Shown piece after piece: positions 1 through 6,374 of a stretch of DNA of 6,795 bases (position 1 is the stretch's first letter; each line of letters opens with the position of its first letter). The notes under the pieces were generated by a model. The model did no database searches and was not told the origin of the DNA. It saw only the letters and a list, made by a program, of their open reading frames with translations. Source of the DNA: Bacteroidales bacterium (GTDB lineage Bacteria > Bacteroidota > Bacteroidia > Bacteroidales > Bacteroidaceae); assembly GCA_004558535.1 (NCBI GenBank), contig SFCP01000102.1, positions 1 through 6,795 on the forward strand, read 5' to 3'. The translations under genes and the position numbers were made by a program.

Positions 1-33
1 GCATGCTATGTGCGATTTCCTCCTTTGCTATGG

Positions 34-65
34 CAAATATACTACATTTTTCGACGAAATCCAAA
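34..65 (-). promoter_or_regulatory. Bacteroidetes-type promoter reading out of the left edge
   Basis: Read on the minus strand, TTTG (62-65) is followed by exactly 20 nt and then TATATTTG (34-41). This matches the Bacteroidetes primary sigma factor pattern of a -33 TTTG and a -7 TAnnTTTG. The expected transcription start is near position 28. Downstream on the same strand is AGGAGG (19-24), and an ATG lies at 4-2, at the very edge. That ATG is 14 nt from the AGGAGG, so the real start may lie outside the window. The promoter implies a gene transcribed divergently from dnaA, whose identity cannot be seen. The spacing is identical to that of the rsfS promoter in this window, which strengthens the call. 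Confidence 0.6.
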
Positions 66-95
66 TGCAGTATTTCCCATTTTAACATTTGCGAA

Positions 96-242
96 ACGGC
101 GGGCCGCTGCGGGGAGAATAATCGGGGCTGCGGGGATAGCAAGCACGGCTGCAGGGAGGGCATACACGGCTGCGGGGAGGGCAAACACGGCTGCGGGGAG
201 GGCAAACACGGACGCAGGGAGGGCAAACACGGACGCGGGGAA
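96..242. repeat. 21-bp tandem repeat array, seven units, GC-rich
   Basis: Seven consecutive 21-bp units start at 96, 117, 138, 159, 180, 201 and 222. The best units read GGCAAACACGG followed by CTGCGGGGAG. Units at 159 and 180 differ by a single base; units 201 and 222 carry GACGC in place of GCTGC. The first two units (96, 117) are degenerate and mainly keep the GCTGCGGGG core. After 242 the period continues in phase for about two decayed units (243-263 and 264-284), where the core changes to GCACCT. Because 21 is a multiple of three, several frames stay open and give seven-residue peptide repeats (HGCGEGK or TAAGRAN forward, LPAAVFA reverse). None has a convincing start or gene context, so I treat the array as a non-coding minisatellite. 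It lies between the left-pointing promoter and dnaA. Confidence 0.9.
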
Positions 243-523
243 GGCAACAAAGCACCTAAAGAATGCCACAAGGCACCTTCGCTCCGCTCTACCGGCCGTC
301 CGCAAAAGCGACCAAGATGGCATGAAAACTTTCCCATCCTCGCGCGGCACCACCCTTGCGGGGAGGGAGAACACCGGCCACTGAAATGTCATTTCCAACC
401 TCGTGCAGTAAACATTTGAGTTTCAGGCATGTCAAAAAAGTGCCGTGAAAAACGGTGGAAAAGTGTTGGGAGATTAAAGACGGGCTTACCGAAGACACCA
501 TCTACCCAAACAGCACCACGTCT
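243..523. other. Non-coding stretch upstream of dnaA
   Basis: This stretch holds the decayed tail of the 21-bp array (to about 284). One isolated copy-like segment lies at 357-377: TGCGGGGAGGG, then AGAACACCGG, close to the array unit in a rotated phase. The dnaA promoter must lie here or further left, but I find no full TAnnTTTG element. The nearest candidate is AACATTTG at 411-418, one base off consensus and without a good -33 partner at the usual spacing. There is no canonical DnaA box (TTATCCACA); the closest match is TTTTCCACC on the minus strand at 454-462, seven of nine bases. No Shine-Dalgarno sequence precedes the dnaA start. Confidence 0.5.
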
Positions 524-1882
524 ATGGATCTATCCGCTGCAGACAAATGGCAATCCTGTCTGGCGTACATCAAGGAGCAGCTACCCGCACGGGAGTACGA
601 CACTTGGTTTACGCCCCTCGGTTTCGTGGCGCTTACCGGCAACACGCTGACCATCAGCACGCCCAACAAAGTCGTGAGCGAGTACATCGGTCGTACGCAT
701 CGCGAACTGGTCAGGGCGGCATTGGTGCGTGTGTTCGACGAGCACACGAACTTGGTATGGCAGGACGCACGGCGGATGGATGAACTCAAGAAGCTGGAAG
801 AAGAAAGGGTGAAGCTGGCCGACAAGCAAAAGGCAAAGCTACAGCCTACCCTGCCACCGCTCGACCCGCAGCTGAACCCGTGCTACACGTTCGACACCTT
901 TGTCGAGGGAAAAAGCAACAAGCTGGCCCGCACCGTAGCCCTGTCCATCGCCGACAACCCCGGGCAATCCACATTCAACCCCTTCTTCCTCTATGGTCCC
1001 TCGGGCGTGGGCAAGACACACCTGGTCAATGCCATCGGCGTGCGCTTGCGCGAACGCTTTCCCGAGAAGCGCGTGCTCTTTGTCTCGGCCCATGTCTTCA
1101 AGACGCAATATACGGACTCGGTGGTGCACAACACGTCCAACGATTTCCTGAACTTTTATCAGTCCATCGACGTACTGATCATCGATGACATACAGGAAAT
1201 CTCCACACCCCGCACGCAGCAGACCTTCTTCCATATCTTCAACCACCTGCAGCAGAACGGCCGCCAACTGATCATCACCTGCGACCGCCCACCCGCCCTC
1301 TTCGAGGGGATCGAGGACCGTATGCTCACCCGCTTCAAGTGGGGCATGATTGCCGAAATGGAAAAGCCCGACACCGCCCTGCGCAAGGCTATCCTGGAAA
1401 GCAAGATCAAGCGCGACGGCCTGTCCTTTCCGCCGGAAGTCATCCACTATATCGCACAGAATGTGGAAAGCAGCGTGCGCGAACTGGAGGGCATCATCAA
1501 CTCCATCATGGCTTATTCCGTCGTGGACGACTGCGACATCAGCCTGCCCCTCGCGGCAAAGGTCGTGGCACGCGCCGTGATCCTGGAAAAGCGCGAACTG
1601 ACGGCCGATGACATCATTGCGGTGGTGGCCCGACACTATGGCGTAAAAGTAAAAGAGGTCCTGTCGAAAAGCAGAAAGCAGGCCATCGCACAAGCCCGGC
1701 AGCTGGCTCTCTACCTCTGCCACAAATATACCAACCTGTCCTACGCCCGGCTGGGCCGCAAGTTTGGCGGACGCGACCACTCCACCGTGCTCTACAGCTG
1801 CGACCTGATTGCCCACCGCATCTCCTCCGAAAAGGAATTTCGCCACGAGGTGGAGGAAATCGAAGCAGGACTGAAAAAGTAG
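524..1882 (+). CDS. dnaA: Chromosomal replication initiator protein DnaA
   Basis: ATP-dependent initiator that binds DnaA boxes, melts the origin and recruits the replicative helicase; cytoplasmic. The ATG at 524 gives 452 residues. Domain I (about 1-75) contains KWQSCLAYIKEQLP and EYDTWFTPL. A short charged, probably helical linker spans about 85-107. The AAA+ domain runs from YTFDTFVEG (121) with Walker A GPSGVGKT (158-165), Walker B VLIIDDIQ (217-224), box VII EDRMLTRFKWG with its arginine at 270, and sensor II RELEG (319-323). Domain IV carries the DNA-binding signature GRDHSTV (416-422). The linker is shorter than in many DnaA proteins, but the AAA+ core closely follows the Bacteroidales form (VSAHVFKTQYTDSV, FNHLQQNGRQLIITCDRPP). 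A GTG at 455 would add 23 residues with no family resemblance, so I prefer 524. The usual dnaN/recF neighbours are absent; a lipoprotein gene follows after 76 bp. Confidence 0.97.
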   Translation: MDLSAADKWQSCLAYIKEQLPAREYDTWFTPLGFVALTGNTLTISTPNKVVSEYIGRTHRELVRAALVRVFDEHTNLVWQDARRMDELKKLEEERVKLADKQKAKLQPTLPPLDPQLNPCYTFDTFVEGKSNKLARTVALSIADNPGQSTFNPFFLYGPSGVGKTHLVNAIGVRLRERFPEKRVLFVSAHVFKTQYTDSVVHNTSNDFLNFYQSIDVLIIDDIQEISTPRTQQTFFHIFNHLQQNGRQLIITCDRPPALFEGIEDRMLTRFKWGMIAEMEKPDTALRKAILESKIKRDGLSFPPEVIHYIAQNVESSVRELEGIINSIMAYSVVDDCDISLPLAAKVVARAVILEKRELTADDIIAVVARHYGVKVKEVLSKSRKQAIAQARQLALYLCHKYTNLSYARLGRKFGGRDHSTVLYSCDLIAHRISSEKEFRHEVEEIEAGLKK

Positions 1883-1958
1883 TACAAGGGGACAAGGCAG
1901 GACACGACCGCCCGGCAGTTCACGCGGGAAAGTCTCCGCAAGCATCCCATCCGTAGAC

Positions 1959-2345
1959 ATGAAGTTCAACAAACCTATTCGAATCCTCTCAAAAGCCCTC
2001 TTCGCCACAGCCGCGGGCCTCTGCCTGACGGCATGCAACGCCGAGGACCGCTCCGGAGAGCAACCCTTTGCCCCCACCGTCGAGAATGTGGACGGCATTG
2101 TGGAGGGAGACAGTTGCACACTGACCGGACGCGTGACGGCATCGCCCAACAGCACGCTCAAGTCCTGCGGATTTGCTTACGGCAACGACACACTGCGGCT
2201 GGAAACGAAAAGCGAAGCGCCCACCACCATCTTCACCGCACGCACCAAGCCCCTGCAGCCCGGCATCTACTATGCAGTGGCCTTTGCCGAGAACGGCGTG
2301 GGACGCGGACTGGCGGCGGACACGCTGTACTTTGAGATAAGGTAG
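1959..2345 (+). CDS. Small lipoprotein with a single FN3-like domain
   Basis: A 128-residue protein of unknown function. It has a lipoprotein signal peptide: basic N-terminus (MKFNKPIRILSK), hydrophobic stretch, and lipobox LTAC with the lipidated cysteine at 26. The residues after it, N-A-E-D, resemble the Bacteroidetes surface lipoprotein export signal (Q-A-D/E-D/E), so surface exposure is possible but inferred. The mature part (about 39-128) looks like one beta-sandwich of the fibronectin III-like type common in Bacteroidales surface proteins: TLTGRVT (54-60), KSCGFAYG (68-75), LQPGIYYAVAFAENGVG (99-115), and a closing strand LYFEI. Two cysteines (53, 70) remain besides the lipidated one and could pair. 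The gene starts 76 bp after dnaA with no visible promoter of its own, so co-transcription is plausible. No enzymatic motif is seen. The coding call is firm; function is unknown. Confidence 0.85.
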   Translation: MKFNKPIRILSKALFATAAGLCLTACNAEDRSGEQPFAPTVENVDGIVEGDSCTLTGRVTASPNSTLKSCGFAYGNDTLRLETKSEAPTTIFTARTKPLQPGIYYAVAFAENGVGRGLAADTLYFEIR

Positions 2346-2355
2346 CAGTTTCGGC

Positions 2356-2376
2356 GGAATAAGCAGTGCTTATTCC
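2356..2376. terminator. Perfect inverted repeat after the lipoprotein gene, possible terminator
   Basis: Arms GGAATAAGCA (2356-2365) and TGCTTATTCC (2367-2376) are perfect reverse complements around one central G. As RNA this gives a 9-bp stem with a 3-nt loop. It begins 11 bp after the lipoprotein stop codon, which suits a 3'-end structure. A T-run is lacking on the plus strand; the downstream sequence is A-rich (2378-2393). It could therefore be an RNA 3'-end stabiliser, a terminator working without a U-tract, or a protein-binding palindrome upstream of the rsfS promoter. Confidence 0.5.
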
Positions 2377-2412
2377 CTAAAAATCAAAAAAAAAGAAGAT
2401 ATTTCAAGGTGC

Positions 2413-2436
2413 GGGTTTCTCCAAGTGGAGAAATCC
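2413..2436. promoter_or_regulatory. Palindrome over the rsfS promoter -33 region, candidate operator
   Basis: TTTCTCC (2416-2422) and GGAGAAA (2427-2433) are perfect inverted arms around AAGT. The symmetry extends to GG (2413-2414) and CC (2435-2436) after one G/T mismatch. The left arm contains the -33 element, and the right arm fills half of the spacer. A dimeric regulator bound here would compete with RNA polymerase. No regulator is identified. It could instead be a recurrent flavour of strong Bacteroidales promoter. Confidence 0.4.
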
Positions 2437-2447
2437 TCTTACCTTTG
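2416..2447 (+). promoter_or_regulatory. Bacteroidetes-type promoter of the rsfS-ftsH-cdsA unit
   Basis: TTTC (2416-2419), a 20-nt spacer, then TACCTTTG (2440-2447) fully match the Bacteroidetes -7 consensus TAnnTTTG and match -33 in three of four bases. An A-rich block upstream (2378-2400) could serve as an UP-like element. The expected start is near 2453-2455, leaving a leader of about 110 nt before rsfS. This is the best promoter in the window. Confidence 0.8.
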
Positions 2448-2468
2448 CATCGCTAAAAACGCAGGCAG

Positions 2469-2541
2469 GCAGTGCTGCGCGCCGTTTCCTTGTATGGCAT
2501 GGGCATGTCCCGCCATCGGCACGCCGGCAACTGCTTTTTTT
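2469..2541 (+). promoter_or_regulatory. Structured leader: long imperfect stem-loop followed by T7
   Basis: Between the promoter and rsfS the leader can fold into one long nested hairpin. Pairs are GCAGT (2469-2473) with ACTGC (2530-2534); GCTG (2474-2477) with CGGC (2525-2528, one G-U); GCG (2479-2481) with CGC (2522-2524); CCG (2482-2484) with CGG (2517-2519); ATGGC (2494-2498) with GCCAT (2512-2516); and GGG (2501-2503) with CCC (2509-2511). That totals about 23 base pairs with small bulges and one larger asymmetric loop (2485-2493). The outer arm is followed immediately by seven T (2535-2541), so the whole resembles an intrinsic terminator inside a 5' leader. Three tandem GCAG copies (2461-2472) allow a competing hairpin, 2465-2468 with 2475-2478, that would break the terminator arm. 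I do not recognise a known riboswitch class. The fold was worked out by eye without energy calculation. Confidence 0.45.
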
Positions 2542-2563
2542 CTAACGCACCTAATATTATTAG

Positions 2564-2926
2564 ATGAACCCTACCAACAACACATTAGTAAACTTAGTCG
2601 TAGAAGGCATTCGGGAAAAGAAAGGACACCGAATCAGTATCGTGGATTTGCGCAGCATCGAAACTGCACCCTGTGAATACTTTGTAGTAGCAACCGGCAA
2701 TTCGCCCCAACAAGTCGAAGCGATGACCGAATCCGTGGAAGACGTGGTCCGCGAAAAGGGAAAGGAAAAGCCCGCCGCCGTGGCCGGACTGGACAACGCC
2801 TATTGGGTGGCCATGGACTACGGCAACGTGATGGTACATCACCTGCTGCCCGAAGCGCGCGAGCACTACGACATCGAACACCTGTGGGACGATGCCGAAC
2901 TGCAGCAACTGCCCGATGAAGACTAA
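2564..2926 (+). CDS. rsfS: Ribosomal silencing factor RsfS (Iojap/YbeB family)
   Basis: RsfS binds protein L14 on the large ribosomal subunit and blocks joining of the subunits, reducing translation in starvation or stationary phase; cytoplasmic. The 120-residue product matches the family's usual size of roughly 105-120. Family hallmarks in order: an N-terminal helix (LVNLVVEGIREKKG), the strand DLRSIE, CEYFVVATGNSPQQVEAM with the conserved T-G-N/S-S turn, then NAYWVAMDYGNVMVHHLLPEAREHYDIEHLW, quoted here only as landmarks W-V-A-M-D-Y-G, V-H-H and E-H-L-W near residues 85-107. The ATG at 2564 fits the family N-terminus; no Shine-Dalgarno is seen, as usual in Bacteroidetes. It is first in a likely operon with ftsH (56-bp gap) and sits about 110 nt downstream of a strong promoter with a structured leader. 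Confidence 0.95.
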   Translation: MNPTNNTLVNLVVEGIREKKGHRISIVDLRSIETAPCEYFVVATGNSPQQVEAMTESVEDVVREKGKEKPAAVAGLDNAYWVAMDYGNVMVHHLLPEAREHYDIEHLWDDAELQQLPDED

Positions 2927-2982
2927 GCCCACAGACAAAGGCCAAAACAACCCATTCAACCACATACGGGAAGAAAAAACAT

Positions 2983-4941
2983 ATGGAAAAGAAACAGAAT
3001 AACAAGCCGGGCTTCAACCTCAGCTGGCTGTATATGATTATCATTTTCGGACTGGGCATCCTGCTGTTTACCGACGGCTTCGGACGCTCCGGCTACGAGA
3101 AAGAAGTAAGCTACACCGAATTCCAAAGCTACGTGGCTACAGGAAAAGGTGACAAAGTCGTGCTGGACAAGGGTAGCGGCATCGCACGCCTGACCATCAA
3201 GCCCGAACACGTGCGCGACGTCTTCAAGAAAAGCGCAGAAGAAGTAGGCAAAGACCCCGCGGCCACCACACGAATCGGCAACCCGGCCTCCTTCGAGGAT
3301 TTTGTCTCCAAATACCCCGTGCAAGTGACCTACGAGGAGAAAGTAAATTACTTCAGCTATTTCCTTTCGTTTATCGTGCCCGTACTCTTGCTGGTGGGAC
3401 TTTGGTACTTCATGTTCCGCCGTGCAGGCGGAGGCGGGGCTTCCGGCGGCATCTTCTCGGTAGGCAAGAGCAAGGCCCGTCTGTTTGAAAAGGGACAAGG
3501 CACCCAAATCCTGTTCAAGGACGTAGCCGGACAGGAAGGCGCAAAGCAGGAAGTCAAGGAAATCGTGGACTTTCTGAAGAACCCGGCAAAGTACACCGAA
3601 CTGGGTGGTAAAATCCCCAAGGGCGCACTTCTCGTAGGACCTCCGGGAACGGGTAAGACGCTGCTGGCCAAGGCTGTGGCCGGCGAAGCCAACGTGCCCT
3701 TCTTCTCGCTGGCCGGATCGGATTTTGTCGAGATGTTCGTGGGCGTGGGAGCCAGCCGCGTACGCGATCTCTTCCGCCAAGCCAAGGAAAAAGCCCCCGC
3801 CATCATTTTCATCGACGAAATCGATGCCATCGGACGAGCCCGCGGAAAGAACGCCTCCTTTGGCACAAACGACGAACGCGAGAATACGCTCAACCAGCTG
3901 CTCACGGAAATGGACGGATTCGACACCAATTCCGGCATTATCATCCTTGCAGCCACCAACCGCGTAGAAATTCTGGACGCTGCCCTGCTGCGTCCCGGCC
4001 GCTTCGACCGACAGATTTACTTGGACCTGCCCGAACTGGCCGAACGCGTGGCTATCTTCAAAGTACACCTTGCCCCGCTGAAACTGGCCGAGGGTCTGGA
4101 TGTGGAATTCCTTGCGCGGCAGACACCGGGCTTCTCGGGCGCTGACATCGCGAACGTCTGCAACGAAGCAGCTCTCATCGCCGCCCGCCACAACAGCCCC
4201 TGCGTCTCCATCCAGGACTTCCTGGACGCCGTGGACCGCACCGTAGGCGGACTGGAGAAGAAGACAAAAGTAATGACGGAGAGCGAAAAGCGCAGTATAG
4301 CCATCCACGAAGCCGGCCACGCCTCGGTATCGTGGCTGCTGGAGTACGGCAACCCGTTGGTCAAGGTGACCATCATCCCCCGCGGCCGGGCACTGGGCGC
4401 CGCATGGTATCTGCCCGAGGAGCGGGTCAACTCTACGAAAGAGCACATCCTGGACAACATCTGCAGCTTGGTAGCCGGACGCGCGGCCGAGGAACTTTTC
4501 ACCGGCCACATCTCCACCGGTGCACTCAGCGACCTGGAGCGTGCCACCAAAGCAGCCTACAGCATGGTGGTCTACTACGGCATGAGCGATAAAATGCTCA
4601 ACCTCTGCTACTACAACAATCAGGAAAACGTCTTCAGCAAACCCTATTCCGACGCTACCGCCCAAAAGATTGACGAAGAGGTACGTACTATCGTCAACGA
4701 ACAATATGAGCGCGCCAAAGCCCTGCTGCAACAAAACGCCGAGAAGCATAATCGCTTGGCCGAAAAGCTTGTGGAGCACGAAGTAGTCTTCGCTGACGAC
4801 GTCGAGGAGATCTTCGGCAAAAGGCCTTGGAAGAGCCGCGCCGACGAACTGCTGGAGGAACAGCGCAAGGCAGAAACGGAAAGCAAAACAGCCGAGAGCG
4901 ACGACAACCTGCCCCCGACGCCTGCCCCCGACGAACAATAA
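2983..4941 (+). CDS. ftsH: ATP-dependent zinc metalloprotease FtsH
   Basis: Membrane-anchored hexameric AAA+ protease that extracts and degrades misassembled membrane proteins and some cytosolic regulators. The product has 652 residues, usual for the family. Order: a first membrane segment (about 14-31), a periplasmic domain, a second membrane segment (124-145), a glycine-rich linker (149-156), then the AAA+ domain with Walker A GPPGTGKT (219-226), pore loop MFVGVG, Walker B IIFIDEID (274-281), and the second region of homology starting NRVEILD (326) with arginine fingers R340 and R343 in PGRFDR. The protease domain has the zinc motif HEAGH (442-446); the likely third ligand is D517 in TGALSDLERA. 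The C-terminal tail is acidic and proline-rich (PPTPAPDEQ). All key residues are intact. It starts 56 bp after rsfS, and cdsA follows after 107 bp. FtsH controls lipid synthesis enzymes in other bacteria, so the neighbourhood with cdsA is suggestive only. Confidence 0.98.
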   Translation: MEKKQNNKPGFNLSWLYMIIIFGLGILLFTDGFGRSGYEKEVSYTEFQSYVATGKGDKVVLDKGSGIARLTIKPEHVRDVFKKSAEEVGKDPAATTRIGNPASFEDFVSKYPVQVTYEEKVNYFSYFLSFIVPVLLLVGLWYFMFRRAGGGGASGGIFSVGKSKARLFEKGQGTQILFKDVAGQEGAKQEVKEIVDFLKNPAKYTELGGKIPKGALLVGPPGTGKTLLAKAVAGEANVPFFSLAGSDFVEMFVGVGASRVRDLFRQAKEKAPAIIFIDEIDAIGRARGKNASFGTNDERENTLNQLLTEMDGFDTNSGIIILAATNRVEILDAALLRPGRFDRQIYLDLPELAERVAIFKVHLAPLKLAEGLDVEFLARQTPGFSGADIANVCNEAALIAARHNSPCVSIQDFLDAVDRTVGGLEKKTKVMTESEKRSIAIHEAGHASVSWLLEYGNPLVKVTIIPRGRALGAAWYLPEERVNSTKEHILDNICSLVAGRAAEELFTGHISTGALSDLERATKAAYSMVVYYGMSDKMLNLCYYNNQENVFSKPYSDATAQKIDEEVRTIVNEQYERAKALLQQNAEKHNRLAEKLVEHEVVFADDVEEIFGKRPWKSRADELLEEQRKAETESKTAESDDNLPPTPAPDEQ

Positions 4942-5048
4942 ACAAAAAAAGCAGCACTTGCACCCTGCACAAGCAAGGGGCGGATGCAAGCGGAAAAGCC
5001 GTATTTGCCAAAATTCAATTACTAATTCCTATTTACGCCAAAAGGATT

Positions 5049-5918
5049 ATGTCCAACCTCATAACGCGCACGATTACCGGCCTGCTATTTCTCGCAGTCA
5101 TGATAGGCTGCATGGTGGGAAGCCCGATTTCTTTTATCCTACTGTTCGGTGTGATTACCGGCATGGCCGTTTGGGAGTTCTCCTCCTTGGTGAACGCCCA
5201 CGCCAAAGCCGATGTCAACCGCACCATCACCACCTCCACCGGTGTCTACCTCTTTCTCGTATTCGCCTACTGCTATACGCCGATGGGATTTGGGCGAAGC
5301 GCAGCACTGATTAGCTTCGTACCCCTGCTCATCGCCGTGCTCTTTCTGCCCATCGCCGAACTGTATTGGCAGCACAATGACCCGCTGAAAAGCTGGGCCT
5401 ACGCCTTTGCCTCCATGATCTACGCAGCCCTGCCGTTCGCACTGCTCAATCTGTTGGCCTTCTCCTACAATCCTATGACCAATGTCGTAGACCACACGTG
5501 GCAATTGCCCCTGTCGCTTTTCATCTTCCTTTGGGCCAACGACACGGGAGCCTACTGTGTGGGTAGTCTGCTGCACAAGAAATTCCCCGCCAAGCTCTTC
5601 GAACGCATATCGCCCAAGAAATCGTGGGTAGGCAGCATCGGCGGCGGCCTGCTGTGCCTTGTGGTGGCTTTTATCCTGTCGAAAGCCTTCGCCACCTCCG
5701 TGCCGCTCAGCCTCACCGAATGGATGGGCTTTGCCCTGGTCGTCTGCATCTTTGGCACATGGGGCGATTTGGTCGAGAGCCTGCTGAAACGGCAACTCGG
5801 CATCAAGGATAGCGGCAACATCCTGCCCGGCCACGGCGGCGTGCTCGACCGTTTCGACTCCGCGCTCTTGGCTATTCCGGCCTCCGTGCTGTATTTTTAC
5901 ACCTTAGGAGCATTCTGA
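5049..5918 (+). CDS. cdsA: Phosphatidate cytidylyltransferase (CDP-diglyceride synthase)
   Basis: Integral inner-membrane enzyme that converts phosphatidic acid and CTP to CDP-diacylglycerol and pyrophosphate, the precursor of bacterial phospholipids. The product has 289 residues, with about eight or nine hydrophobic segments starting at GLLFLAVMIGCMVG. The C-terminal family signature is complete at residues 244-270: S-L-L-K-R (244-248), K-D-S-G (253-256), then LPGHGGVLDRFD (259-270), which includes the metal-binding aspartates. The frame is open upstream to 4827 through the end of ftsH, but the ATG at 5049 (MSNLITRTITGLLFL) gives the normal N-terminus and clears ftsH. The 107-bp gap after ftsH shows no convincing promoter, so read-through from the rsfS promoter is likely. 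A terminator follows 29 bp after the stop. Confidence 0.96.
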   Translation: MSNLITRTITGLLFLAVMIGCMVGSPISFILLFGVITGMAVWEFSSLVNAHAKADVNRTITTSTGVYLFLVFAYCYTPMGFGRSAALISFVPLLIAVLFLPIAELYWQHNDPLKSWAYAFASMIYAALPFALLNLLAFSYNPMTNVVDHTWQLPLSLFIFLWANDTGAYCVGSLLHKKFPAKLFERISPKKSWVGSIGGGLLCLVVAFILSKAFATSVPLSLTEWMGFALVVCIFGTWGDLVESLLKRQLGIKDSGNILPGHGGVLDRFDSALLAIPASVLYFYTLGAF

Positions 5919-5947
5919 AAATCACAAATCCGGGGGACAGATACGAC

Positions 5948-5990
5948 AAAGGACTGCATCGATTTACATCCGGTGCAGTCCTTTTCGTTT
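5948..5990. terminator. Intrinsic terminator between cdsA and the convergent DUF805 gene
   Basis: AAAGGACTGCA (5948-5958) pairs perfectly with TGCAGTCCTTT (5974-5984). TCG (5959-5961) with CGG (5971-5973) can add three pairs, leaving a 9-nt loop. The plus strand continues with a T-rich tail (TTTTCGTTT, 5982-5990). On the minus strand the stem is followed by TTTGTCG, so the element probably serves both convergent genes. Confidence 0.85.
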
Positions 5991-6010
5991 GAAAACAGTT
6001 ATGAGAAGAA

Positions 6011-6367
6011 TTATTCAAAGAATGAGTAACGGCATTTGGGGTCCGGCCCGTACGCATTAGGACCTATGGTGCCGTCGGTGCTTAGCAGGATAATCAGCCA
6101 AAAGATATTCCAAATCGGGACAAAGAGCAGCAATACCTTCCAGCTTCTTTCCTCGAAATCATGCAGGCGCCGCACCGCGAGAACCAGCAAATAAATCATT
6201 TCTGCCAGCACAAAAGCCATCATAATCAGGAGCGCCGCCTGGTATTGCAGGTGCTTGTCATCAAGCATGGACGACAGGAAAAAGAATAGAACGGCTGCCA
6301 GCAATAAGCACAAGATGAAGCGGAGCATAAAAGGCTTGCGAGCTATACGGCAAATCTGAGACGCCAA
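6011..6367 (-). CDS. Small DUF805 family membrane protein, 5' end uncertain
   Basis: DUF805 proteins (E. coli YhaH-like) are small inner-membrane proteins of unknown role. The family hallmarks are clear: VRRLHDFEERSWKVLL near the middle, then VPIWNIFWLIILL and the closing G-T-I-G-P-N-A-Y-G-P-D-P. Three hydrophobic segments are visible: MLRFILCLLLAAVLFFFL, ALLIMMAFVLAEMIYLLVL and LLLFVPIWNIFWLIILL. The start is a problem. The longest frame begins at TTG (6367-6365, 118 residues), directly after an in-frame TAA. The first ATG is at 6328 (105 residues). The residues between, RIARKPF, resemble the family's N-terminal G-R-I-x-R-K-x-F/Y motif, which favours coding before the ATG, yet the usual leader peptide before that motif is missing. 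The gene may be truncated at its 5' end, next to a G10 tract. It converges on cdsA. Confidence 0.75.
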   Translation of the reverse strand: MASQICRIARKPFMLRFILCLLLAAVLFFFLSSMLDDKHLQYQAALLIMMAFVLAEMIYLLVLAVRRLHDFEERSWKVLLLFVPIWNIFWLIILLSTDGTIGPNAYGPDPKCRYSFFE

Positions 6368-6374
6368 TTAAATT

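Noticed and set aside
96..284. CRISPR array
   Set aside because: Units are directly adjacent with no spacers, and no cas genes are present.
3..419. Open frames on both strands through the left repeat array
   Set aside because: They owe their length to a stop-free 21-bp period; no start context, promoter or homology supports them.
454..462. Possible DnaA box (TTTTCCACC, minus strand) and an origin next to dnaA
   Set aside because: Only seven of nine bases match and no other box was found nearby; an origin needs clustered boxes and an AT-rich unwinding region.
455..523. Upstream GTG start for dnaA adding 23 residues
   Set aside because: The extra residues do not resemble DnaA domain I, which begins naturally at the ATG at 524.
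839..2161. Minus-strand open frame (440 codons) across dnaA and the lipoprotein gene
   Set aside because: It overlaps two well-supported plus-strand genes and has no recognisable domain.
2425..2676. Small open frame spanning the promoter, leader and rsfS start
   Set aside because: It begins inside the promoter palindrome, overlaps rsfS out of frame and shows no homology I recognise.
2956..4989. Very long minus-strand open frame (677 codons) across ftsH
   Set aside because: It is a mirror of ftsH caused by C-ending codon use; its translation shows no family motifs, while the plus strand carries every FtsH motif.
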